NCBI GenBank assembly: GCA_020073465.1
Contig: JAIQFC010000014.1
Span: 62,001-126,000 of the forward strand
DNA from: Terriglobia bacterium
GTDB lineage: Bacteria > Acidobacteriota > Terriglobia > Terriglobales > Acidobacteriaceae
Length of the DNA: 64,000 nt
Direction of reading: 5' to 3'
The notes under the pieces were generated by a model. It saw only the letters and a list, made by a program, of their open reading frames with translations, did not search any database and was not told the origin of the DNA. Each line of letters opens with the position of its first letter. The first letter of the stretch is position 1. Shown piece after piece: positions 35,414 through 43,104 of this stretch. Made by a program: the position numbers and the translations under genes.

Positions 35414-38400
35414 AGCCGGACGATACCCAATTCGGGACCATGCTCCATGCTCTGCAAGAGCGGGCCAAGGAATTGAACTGTCTGTATCACGTGGGCGAAC
35501 TCCTGAGCCAGTCAAGCCGACCTCTTGAGGAGATTTTCCGCGGCATTATCGAAGTCCTGCCGCCAGGGTGGCAATACCCACACGACTGTCAGGCTCGGAT
35601 CCTCTTTGAGAACCAGACAATCCAGCCGCCGAATTTTCAGGAGACACCTTGGGTTCAGAAGGCCAACATCGTCGCGCAGGGTGAGACGGTTGGAACGGTC
35701 GAGGTTTCCTACCGGCGAGAGATGCCGCGGTCGGACGAAGGCCCGTTCCTCAAAGAAGAGCGCAAGCTGATTGAGACAATTGCCGAGCGAATCGCAAGCG
35801 CTGTCACTCAACGGCGGCTGAGGAACGCATTCGAGGGTTGGGCGGCGGCAGATGCGGCAGCGACAGTGCAAGGGGAGTGGCGTATTGTGCTCGAGTTTCT
35901 GCGCGATACGGACCCTGCCCTACTGAAACGGATTTCGCGCAAGTTGATCAATTACTTGAGCTGGAGTGGAGTCCAGGAGGCCAAAGATCTCCTGCAGCGC
36001 GGCGGGTCGATCTTGTCTGCCGAGCCAGCCCTTTCTACCGACGAGAACCGCCCTCTTCCTCAGGACGCTCCCGGCCATTCCTCCGACTTGACAACCCAGG
36101 CACTCCGGATTGCCGGGGAGCATTTGAGCGAGACCGAAATCCTCAATTGTGTGACTCGATGGATCAAAGAGGACAAGGCCAGTTTTCTGGTGCGAGCGCT
36201 GGAAAACCAGGATACTTCTCTCGGAGAGATCATGGAGTGTGTCGAGCGTTATCGACACATCGGCGTCGAGGATGGAGAACTCTCGCTCTACACGCAGAAG
36301 GGTATCCGCGTATCGCTGATCCGCCGCTTCTTTTCCGAAAGCCTCGACTTCATCAATGTCGCCAAGAATTTCATCGACGTTAATGATTTCTATGATCTGT
36401 TAGGTAAGGTCATCTTCCCGCCTGGCTGCCACGGTAAGCTGGGCGGTAAGAGTGCGGGCTTGTTCTTGGCCAAGAAGATCATAGACAAGGCCCCAGAAGC
36501 GAGCGCACTCCTGCACGAAGTCAAGGTGCCGAGAACTTGGTACCTCACCTCCGATTGGATTCAGAACTTCGTGCACCACAACGATCTGGAGGACGTCCTC
36601 AACCGGAAATACATGGAGATCGACCAGGTTCGGCAGGAATACCCGCATCTGGTGGCCCTGTTCAAGAGCTCCTCGTTCCCGTCGGAGTTGGCCAACGGAC
36701 TCGCACTCGCGCTCGATGATCTGGGTGATGTTCCGATTATCGTCCGCAGCTCGAGTTTGCTGGAGGATCGTCCTGGGTCAGCTTTCTCCGGCAAGTATAA
36801 GAGCCTGTTTTTGGGCAACTGTGGAACCAAGGAACAGCGACTTGCTGCATTGATGGACGCTATCGCAGAGGTGTACGCCTCAATCTTCGGACCGGATCCC
36901 ACCGAGTACCGGGCCGAGCGCGGTCTGCTGGATGTCCACGAAGAGATGGGCATCATGATCCAGGAGGTTGTGGGCCGGACCGTGGGTAAGTACTTCCTGC
37001 CGGCGTGCTCTGGGGTGGCCTTCAGCAACAATGAGTTCCGCTGGTCTGCGCGCATTAAGCGCGAGGACGGCCTCATACGTCTCGTACCTGGGCTGGGAAC
37101 ACGTGCTGTGGATCGCATCGCCGATGACTATCCTGTGTTGATCGCTCCGGGCCAGCCAGATCTGCGTGTCAACGTCACCCCTGACGAAGTGCTCAGGTAT
37201 TCACCCAAGCGCGTTGATCTCATCAATTTGGAGACCAACGCTTTCGAAACCGTCGACGTAGCGGATCTGCTGAGCGCTGCCGGCGCCACGTACCCACAGA
37301 TTCGCAACCTGGTGTCTCTCGTGAGCCATGACCGGATCGAGCCAATCATCGGACCGATGCCTGACTTCAGTTCTCAGGATGCAGTTTTCACGTTCGAAGG
37401 ACTGATCCGGAAAACGCCCTTCGTAGGCCGCATCCGCGAGTTGCTGGACCTGCTGCAATCCAAGCTCGGGACACCGGCAGATATCGAGTTCGCCTATGAC
37501 GGGAAGGACTTCTATCTGCTACAGTGCCGGCCCCAGAGCTATGGCGCCGACGCGGTTCCGGTAGCGATTCCACAGAACCTGCCGTCGGACAAAGTCGTCT
37601 TCTCCGCTACTCATTTTGTTTCGAACGGCAAGGTGCCGGAAATCACGCACATCGTGTATGTCGATCTCGAAGGCTACAGCCAGCTCCCGGATCAAACGGC
37701 CATGCGCGATGTCGGACGTGCGGTCGGCAGACTGAATAAGCTATTGCCAAAGCGCCAGTTCATCCTGATCGGGCCCGGACGCTGGGGTAGCCGGGGGGAT
37801 ATCAAACTGGGAGTCCCGGTGACGTACTCCGATATCAACAACACGGCAATGCTGATTGAAGTAGCACGCCAGAGGGGAAATTACCTGCCGGAACTGTCAT
37901 TCGGCACCCACTTCTTCCAGGACCTCGTAGAGGCCTCGATCCGCTACCTGCCACTGTACCCTGACGATCCAACGACGGCGTTCAACGAACTGTTCCTTCG
38001 ACGGTCGCGCAATGTACTTCCGGAGGTGCTTCCCGAATTCGCACACCTATCAGAGACGCTCCGGGTCATTGACGTACCACTCGAAGCGGGTGGTCTGATC
38101 CTGCGGGTGCTCATGAACGCCGACTTGGACCAGGCGATTGGGTTCCTGTCACCCCCACAGCAAAAGGTTGGATCAATCGAATCCGAGGCTGAGATCATTG
38201 ATCGGGGAACGAATGAACACTGGCGCTGGCGTTTTCGCATGGCGCAGAGGATTGCAGCAGATCTCGACCCGCAGAAATTCGGGGTGAGAGCGTTCTACCT
38301 GATCGGTAGCACGAAGAACGCCACGGCCGGGCCCGCCAGCGACATCGACATTCTGTTGCATTTCCAAGGAAACGAAGAACAGGGGACGGCCCTGATGCTC

Positions 38401-38589
38401 TGGCTCGAGGGCTGGAGTCGATGCCTTGGCGAAATCAACTTCCTAAGGACCGGGTATCGCACTGAAGGTCTTCTTGATGTGCACCTGGTTACTGATAAGG
38501 ACATTGCGGAACGTTCGAGCTTCGCCGTAAAGATCGATGCCGTCACGGATCCCGCACGTAAACTGCCGATGAAGGATGCTCAGGCCTGA
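35410..38589 (+). CDS. GAF / PPDK-like ATP-grasp / nucleotidyltransferase fusion protein
   Basis: About 1059 residues from the GTG at 35410, which overlaps the previous stop as GTGA. Order of parts: a GAF-like domain (about 10-140); a helical segment; a PEP synthase-like ATP-binding domain with KLGGKSAGLFLAKKI (about 341-355) and IVRSSSLLEDRPGSAFSGKY (about 443-462); a module shared with the upstream protein (ILIGPGRWGSRG, LSFGTHFFQDL); and at about 960-1055 a MNT-type nucleotidyltransferase domain, YLIGSTKNATAGPASDIDIL, with the expected GS and DxD metal site. No phosphohistidine domain is visible. The arrangement suggests a sensor-kinase or modifying enzyme that responds to a small molecule through GAF. 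The substrate is unknown. Confidence 0.75.
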   Translation: MKPDDTQFGTMLHALQERAKELNCLYHVGELLSQSSRPLEEIFRGIIEVLPPGWQYPHDCQARILFENQTIQPPNFQETPWVQKANIVAQGETVGTVEVSYRREMPRSDEGPFLKEERKLIETIAERIASAVTQRRLRNAFEGWAAADAAATVQGEWRIVLEFLRDTDPALLKRISRKLINYLSWSGVQEAKDLLQRGGSILSAEPALSTDENRPLPQDAPGHSSDLTTQALRIAGEHLSETEILNCVTRWIKEDKASFLVRALENQDTSLGEIMECVERYRHIGVEDGELSLYTQKGIRVSLIRRFFSESLDFINVAKNFIDVNDFYDLLGKVIFPPGCHGKLGGKSAGLFLAKKIIDKAPEASALLHEVKVPRTWYLTSDWIQNFVHHNDLEDVLNRKYMEIDQVRQEYPHLVALFKSSSFPSELANGLALALDDLGDVPIIVRSSSLLEDRPGSAFSGKYKSLFLGNCGTKEQRLAALMDAIAEVYASIFGPDPTEYRAERGLLDVHEEMGIMIQEVVGRTVGKYFLPACSGVAFSNNEFRWSARIKREDGLIRLVPGLGTRAVDRIADDYPVLIAPGQPDLRVNVTPDEVLRYSPKRVDLINLETNAFETVDVADLLSAAGATYPQIRNLVSLVSHDRIEPIIGPMPDFSSQDAVFTFEGLIRKTPFVGRIRELLDLLQSKLGTPADIEFAYDGKDFYLLQCRPQSYGADAVPVAIPQNLPSDKVVFSATHFVSNGKVPEITHIVYVDLEGYSQLPDQTAMRDVGRAVGRLNKLLPKRQFILIGPGRWGSRGDIKLGVPVTYSDINNTAMLIEVARQRGNYLPELSFGTHFFQDLVEASIRYLPLYPDDPTTAFNELFLRRSRNVLPEVLPEFAHLSETLRVIDVPLEAGGLILRVLMNADLDQAIGFLSPPQQKVGSIESEAEIIDRGTNEHWRWRFRMAQRIAADLDPQKFGVRAFYLIGSTKNATAGPASDIDILLHFQGNEEQGTALMLWLEGWSRCLGEINFLRTGYRTEGLLDVHLVTDKDIAERSSFAVKIDAVTDPARKLPMKDAQA

Positions 38590-38590
38590 A

Positions 38591-39463
38591 TTAGAGCAGG
38601 TCTCGCGTAGCGGCCTCGGGTGATTCCAGATCAAAACGCACCAGCGCCAACTCAGGCCCATCGTGAGCGCCGTTTATGCAGACAGTTCGCCCGATCCGCA
38701 TCTTCCACTCGCCGGTCAAGCGCGTAGCCTCATGCACATGACCATGCAAGGTGAGCAGAGGCTGCCGTTCCTCGATAAACCGCTTGACCGCGATGCTACC
38801 CACATGCACGTCTAGCGGAACGTGCTCGTAAGTCATTCCGTCCAGCGCCGTGCGGTCGAGCGGCGTGTCGCACGGCGGCGTATGAAAGAGAAATACTGCA
38901 CGATCGAGAGGATCTTCACCCACAAGCGAAGTGATGTCTTTCTGGATCGTGGCCCACTTGATCTCGCTCTCATCTACCGGCACGGTTCTAATACCCTCCT
39001 CGGGAGACACAGAGCCCGGCGGGACATATCGAGAAACGTCGTAATGTTCCCAGTCTTTCAGCAGGAACGGAGTCGGTGGAACATACGCAAGGCCGTAGAT
39101 GGCGAAATCACCCAAGAGACACTTGCACGCGTGGATATAGTGCCAGAGGCCGTCGGCTGCTGCCGAGACGAAACTTCCCTCTTCGCGGCGTGGGTCATCG
39201 TTGCCGAGAATGAGAAAGATGTCGGGATAGCGCACTCCTAAGACATCGCGTGTTCTTGTGAAAGCCGGGACCAGATAGTCGTGTGCAAAATCGGCTTGTC
39301 CGAATTGAACTGCTGAGAGTGCCGAACGAGGAAGCAAGTCTCCGCCAAGGAACACTGCAGCGGGGCGTTCCCTGATGATTGACGCGGTGAGTTTGTCGTA
39401 CCGATCGGTATGTCCGTGCAGATCCGTGGCGAAGAAGCATCTCGGCAAGCCTTGGTCCTTCAC
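38591..39463 (-). CDS. calcineurin-like metallophosphoesterase
   Basis: 290 residues, cytoplasmic. Motifs: ATDLHGHTDRYDKL, FLGGDLLPR, LILGNDDPRREEG, FLFHTPPCDTPLDR and LTLHGHVHEATRL, which supply a complete two-metal site. It resembles predicted phosphoesterases of the ICC family with broad diesterase or monoesterase activity. It converges on the GAF/ATP-grasp fusion gene with a two-base gap between the stop codons and has no operon partner on its own strand. Confidence 0.88.
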   Translation of the reverse strand: MKDQGLPRCFFATDLHGHTDRYDKLTASIIRERPAAVFLGGDLLPRSALSAVQFGQADFAHDYLVPAFTRTRDVLGVRYPDIFLILGNDDPRREEGSFVSAAADGLWHYIHACKCLLGDFAIYGLAYVPPTPFLLKDWEHYDVSRYVPPGSVSPEEGIRTVPVDESEIKWATIQKDITSLVGEDPLDRAVFLFHTPPCDTPLDRTALDGMTYEHVPLDVHVGSIAVKRFIEERQPLLTLHGHVHEATRLTGEWKMRIGRTVCINGAHDGPELALVRFDLESPEAATRDLL

Positions 39464-39925
39464 ATCTCAAGAGTGTGGGTTCGACACCACGCGACTTCAG
39501 GTACCAGTTCAGTAAGGGTGTTTTCTACGTCTCAAACCAAACCCTAATGTTACACCGCTGTTGCTGGGCGTTTTCCCAATGATGTTTTCTGCGTCTCAGG
39601 TTGCGCTCAAAGTACTGCGCGTGGTCGGTGCTCGGCTGCGACGGCTGGCTAGAATCATCGAGGGAACGCTCTTTCCCCATGGTGCAGCACCGGCTGGCTT
39701 CGTTCCGGTTGCGGTTTGCCTGAGCCGGAGGCAAGTGCGCGGCTGTCTACCTTGCCGGTCAGCAGCCAATCGGACGAATCACTCTCTCAGGATCCTCCAC
39801 CCCAGGTCCAAGAACTGTTTGGTCTTGCTGTGACAAAAGTCATCGGCACGCCACCACCCTTCCGCTATCTTCGGAACATCAAGCGCCGCCGCAAGCAGTG
39901 GAGCTGCGCTGCCGAGGAGGATGGG
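39464..39925. other. intergenic region between divergent genes
   Basis: No gene is supported, although the frame of the Ric gene remains open back to 39716. A direct repeat TGTTTTCT(A/G)CGTCTCA occurs at 39519-39534 and 39583-39598, one mismatch in 16, spaced 64 bases. It could be a regulator site for either gene. No CRP/FNR palindrome is seen here. Confidence 0.4.
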
Positions 39926-40651
39926 ATGAGTGTAACCACCGAGAAGACCGTGAGGGAATGGGCCCTGGAAAACCCCGCTGCAACGCGGGTTTTTGAGAAG
40001 CTGGGCATCGACTACTGTTGCGGTGGGGATCAATCCCTGGAACAAGCCTGCCGCGCAGCCAATCTGCCGGTGGATCAGGTGCTGGATTCGCTCGAAATGG
40101 CGGAACAAACGACGCGGGTGGCGCAGAAGATCCATGACTGGCAGAGGGAACCGCTGGGCGATCTGGTTGTCCACATCAACACCACCCATCACAAGTACAC
40201 GCGTGAAGAGATTGCGCGCCTCGGTCCTTTGTTCGAGAAGGTGTGCTCGGTCCACGGCAAGAACCATCCCGAATTACTCCATGTTCGCGCGAGCTTCGCC
40301 GGTCTGGCACAGGAACTGACCATGCACATGATGAGGGAAGAAATGGTGCTGTTTCCATACATAGTCCGGATGGAAGAAGCCGTGGTTCAGAATGAGCCGG
40401 TGCTGCCACCTCCTTTCGGCAGTGTGAAGAACCCGGTTTCGATGATGGAGCATGAACACGATTCCGCCGGTAATGCTTTGCGCGCTATGCGCCAGGCGAG
40501 CAGTGGCTACAGCGCTCCTCCCGATGCGTGCGTCAGCTATCAGACGTTGTACAAAGCGTTATCTGCATTCGAGGCTGATCTGCATCAACACATTCATTTG
40601 GAAAACAACATCCTGTTCCCGCGGGCGATTGCAATGGAGCAGCGGCAGTGA
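39926..40651 (+). CDS. ric: Ric/ScdA-type di-iron iron-sulfur cluster repair protein
   Basis: 241 residues from ATG 39926, with GAGGAGG upstream; the open frame extends farther 5' without support. The N-terminal ScdA domain is seen in NPAATRVFEKLGIDYCCGG. The rest is a hemerythrin-like four-helix bundle with iron-ligand His and Glu residues in HINTTHHKY, VHGKNHPEL, MHMMREEMVLFPYI, MMEHEHDSAGN and LHQHIHLENNILFP. Ric/YtfE proteins repair Fe-S clusters damaged by nitric oxide or oxidants. Its place 92 bases before a nitrate-reductase-like operon supports exposure to reactive nitrogen species. Confidence 0.92.
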   Translation: MSVTTEKTVREWALENPAATRVFEKLGIDYCCGGDQSLEQACRAANLPVDQVLDSLEMAEQTTRVAQKIHDWQREPLGDLVVHINTTHHKYTREEIARLGPLFEKVCSVHGKNHPELLHVRASFAGLAQELTMHMMREEMVLFPYIVRMEEAVVQNEPVLPPPFGSVKNPVSMMEHEHDSAGNALRAMRQASSGYSAPPDACVSYQTLYKALSAFEADLHQHIHLENNILFPRAIAMEQRQ

Positions 40652-40664
40652 GGGAATTTGAGAC

Positions 40665-40707
40665 CGTGACTTTGGTCACAGACCGCTGCATCCCCTCCGC
40701 GTAGAGT
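40665..40707 (+). promoter_or_regulatory. CRP/FNR-type palindrome and -10 box of the respiratory operon
   Basis: CGTGA-CTTTGG-TCACA at 40665-40680 matches TGTGA-N6-TCACA at 9 of 10 positions and is a perfect GTGA/TCAC dyad. TAGAGT at 40702-40707 is a plausible -10. The dyad centre (40672.5) lies 29.5 bases before that box, which puts it at -41.5 from a start site near 40714, the class II activator geometry. Confidence 0.55.
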
Positions 40708-40743
40708 GGCCTGTCGCACATCTATGGATCGCAGGCGAAAACA

Positions 40744-42642
40744 GTGGATGAACCACGCTACAGAGTCCGGGTGGCGGACCACGAGTATTGGCGCGAGCAG
40801 ATCAAGTGCCAGTATGCGTGTCCCGTGCATACCGACGCGCGGGGCTATGTCCGTGCAATTGCCGCAGGAGACTACGAGCAGGCTTACCTGATCGCCCGTG
40901 GCCCGAACCCACTGGCCTCCTTGTGCGGGCGGATCTGCGGGGCACCGTGTGAAGCGGCTTGCCGCCGGGGAACCATCGACCAGCCGATTTCCATCCGTGC
41001 CCTCAAGCGTTTCGTGTGCGAAAAATTCGGTAGCGATGCCCGCGCCGATGCTGGTCAAGAGCTGTTTCCATACCTGAAAAGCAAGACGGAAATCCGCCAG
41101 TGTGACGATGTCGACGAACTCAGCCATTTGCTCGAGTTTCTCGCAAATGCTGAGTTCCCCAAGCCCACCGGAGAGCGCATCGCGATTATTGGCTCAGGTC
41201 CGGCGGGGCTGGCTGCAGGTCACGATCTGGCTCTGATGGGCTTCCGTCCTACGATCCTGGAGATGGAGCCGCAGCCGGCGGGCATGCTCTACACCGGTGT
41301 TCCGGGCTATCGCTTGCCGCGAGAATTGATCCGGGCAGAAGTCGCAGTGATCCAGTCTCTCGGCGTGGAGCTCCGTTGCGGCACACAAGTCGGGAAGGAT
41401 GTGAGCTTTGCCGATCTGCGCCGGGAGTTTGCAGCCGTGATCATCGCCTGTGGCGCCAAACGGTCGCGGGCACTCCCCATTCCGAATGCGGACGCAATCG
41501 GGGTGATGGGTGGTGTGGACTTTCTGCGCGATGTTTCGTTAGGCAAAGAGGTCTCACTGGGGCAGCGGGTGATCGTGATCGGCGGCGGAAACGTCGCCTA
41601 TGACGTCGCCCGGACCGTGCTGCGCCAGGAAGAGTATGACGTGTCGCGCACCGCAGCCCGCATAGCAGGAGTGCGGCAGGTGAACCTGGTCTGCCTGGAG
41701 TCGCTTGAAGAAATGCCTGCGGATACAGTGGAAATCCTCGAGGGCCAGGAAGAAGGCGTCACGAGGCACAACAGTTGGGGTCCGAAAGAAGTTCTCGTCG
41801 AGCAGCGGAATGGGCAGAAGTTCGTGCGCGGGGTCAAGTTCGTGCGCTGTGCGCAGGTGTATGACGAGAACAGGCGCTTCGCTCCGAAGTTCGATGAGTC
41901 GGTCACCACGGAAATTGAGGGTGACACGGTCCTTCTTTCTGTGGGGCAATCTGCGGACCTGAGTTTTATCGATTCCCGGCGTGATGGGATCAAGATGCGC
42001 TCGCCGCAGCAGATCGTCAACGATCCGGCTACTTGCGCGACCTCGGCGCCTGGAGTCTTCATCGCCGGCGACATTGCGTATGGGCCACGGCTCATGATCC
42101 ATGCCATCGCCAGCGGCAAACAGGCGGCCCGCTCGGTCTATCGCTACCTGCGTGGCAAGGAGATCGCTCCGGAAGAAGTCCAGTTTCACTATCCCATCGA
42201 GCGTTATCACCGCGAAAAACACTACGAGCGGCGCTCACGCCAGCACATTCCCACACTCTCTCCGGAACAGCGCCTGAAGAGTCCAAGCGCGCTGGTCGAG
42301 ATCGGGTACAGCGAGGATCAGGCTCGCTCGGAAGCGGGCCGCTGCCTGGATTGCGGCATCAACACCATTTTTGACGGTGAGCGCTGCATTCTATGCGGCG
42401 GCTGCGTGGATGTCTGTCCTACCGTCTGCCTGAAGCTGGTGAGCTTCGACCGGCTGGCACTTTCGCCAGAACTCGAGACGGCGGCGCGCGAATTGATGCT
42501 CGATCCGTCCGACCTGTCAGCCATTCTCAAGGACGAGGAGCGCTGCATCCGTTGTGGCCTGTGCGCGCAGCGTTGTCCCACGAACGCGATCACCATGGAA
42601 CAGTTCAGCTTTGCCAAGGAGTGGAAGCCATGTCCCGTCTAG
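40744..42642 (+). CDS. GltD-like FAD/NAD(P) oxidoreductase with N- and C-terminal Fe-S domains
   Basis: 632 residues, GTG start. The N-terminal part is the Fe-S domain of dihydropyrimidine dehydrogenase/GltD type (CQYACPVHTD, then CGRICGAPCEAAC). The middle is a two-dinucleotide-domain flavoprotein: IIGSGPAGLAAGHDL for FAD near 143 and VIGGGNVAYDVAR for NAD(P) near 280, closing with GVFIAGDIAYGP. The C terminus adds two [4Fe-4S] motifs, CILCGGCVDVCP and CIRCGLCAQRCP. It should shuttle electrons between NAD(P)H and a ferredoxin or quinone-linked partner. It overlaps the Rieske gene by 13 bases, so it belongs to the respiratory operon rather than to glutamate synthesis. Confidence 0.87.
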   Translation: MDEPRYRVRVADHEYWREQIKCQYACPVHTDARGYVRAIAAGDYEQAYLIARGPNPLASLCGRICGAPCEAACRRGTIDQPISIRALKRFVCEKFGSDARADAGQELFPYLKSKTEIRQCDDVDELSHLLEFLANAEFPKPTGERIAIIGSGPAGLAAGHDLALMGFRPTILEMEPQPAGMLYTGVPGYRLPRELIRAEVAVIQSLGVELRCGTQVGKDVSFADLRREFAAVIIACGAKRSRALPIPNADAIGVMGGVDFLRDVSLGKEVSLGQRVIVIGGGNVAYDVARTVLRQEEYDVSRTAARIAGVRQVNLVCLESLEEMPADTVEILEGQEEGVTRHNSWGPKEVLVEQRNGQKFVRGVKFVRCAQVYDENRRFAPKFDESVTTEIEGDTVLLSVGQSADLSFIDSRRDGIKMRSPQQIVNDPATCATSAPGVFIAGDIAYGPRLMIHAIASGKQAARSVYRYLRGKEIAPEEVQFHYPIERYHREKHYERRSRQHIPTLSPEQRLKSPSALVEIGYSEDQARSEAGRCLDCGINTIFDGERCILCGGCVDVCPTVCLKLVSFDRLALSPELETAARELMLDPSDLSAILKDEERCIRCGLCAQRCPTNAITMEQFSFAKEWKPCPV

Positions 42643-43094
42643 ATCCACCCCCAGTCAACCGGCGCAGTTTCCTTAGCCTTGCTTCACTGGGAGCATTCTT
42701 TGCCGCGATGGGCACAGCGGCGGCCGGAATCCTGAGGCTGCCGAACCCGGCGGTGCTGCCCGGGCCGGTGCGTCGCTTCAAACTCGGTCCGCCGGAGCAG
42801 TTTTCCGCGGGCAGTGAAACTGCATTCGCCGAGCAGGGCCTCGTGCTGTTCCGTGATGACGAAGGTTTCTACGCGATCTCGAGTACGTGCACGCATCTGG
42901 GCTGCACTGTGGCACGGTCAAAAGAAGGCTTCGCGTGTCCTTGCCACGGCTCACGGTTTGACAGCAAAGGCAGCGTGATTGGCGGGCCGGCTCCGCGTCC
43001 GCTGCCGTGGCTGGAGGTCGGCCGCGCGGCTAACGGCGATTTGATCGTAAACGCTGACAACGAAGTCCCGGAGGGCACGCGCTACCGCGTGTAG
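42630..43094 (+). CDS. Rieske [2Fe-2S] protein of a cytochrome bc-type complex
   Basis: 154 residues from ATG 42630, which overlaps the preceding oxidoreductase. An N-terminal Tat-type anchor (NRRSFLSLASLGAFFAAMGTA) holds the protein in the membrane. The cluster motifs CTHLGC and CPCHGSRFD supply two Cys and two His ligands, with the disulfide Cys present in both loops and the Ser after GS of high-potential forms. It accepts an electron from quinol at the Qo site of cytochrome b, the next gene. It corresponds in position to NarB of haloarchaeal nitrate reductase clusters. Confidence 0.93.
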   Translation: MSRLDPPPVNRRSFLSLASLGAFFAAMGTAAAGILRLPNPAVLPGPVRRFKLGPPEQFSAGSETAFAEQGLVLFRDDEGFYAISSTCTHLGCTVARSKEGFACPCHGSRFDSKGSVIGGPAPRPLPWLEVGRAANGDLIVNADNEVPEGTRYRV

Positions 43095-43104
43095 GAGGCA
43101 CACC

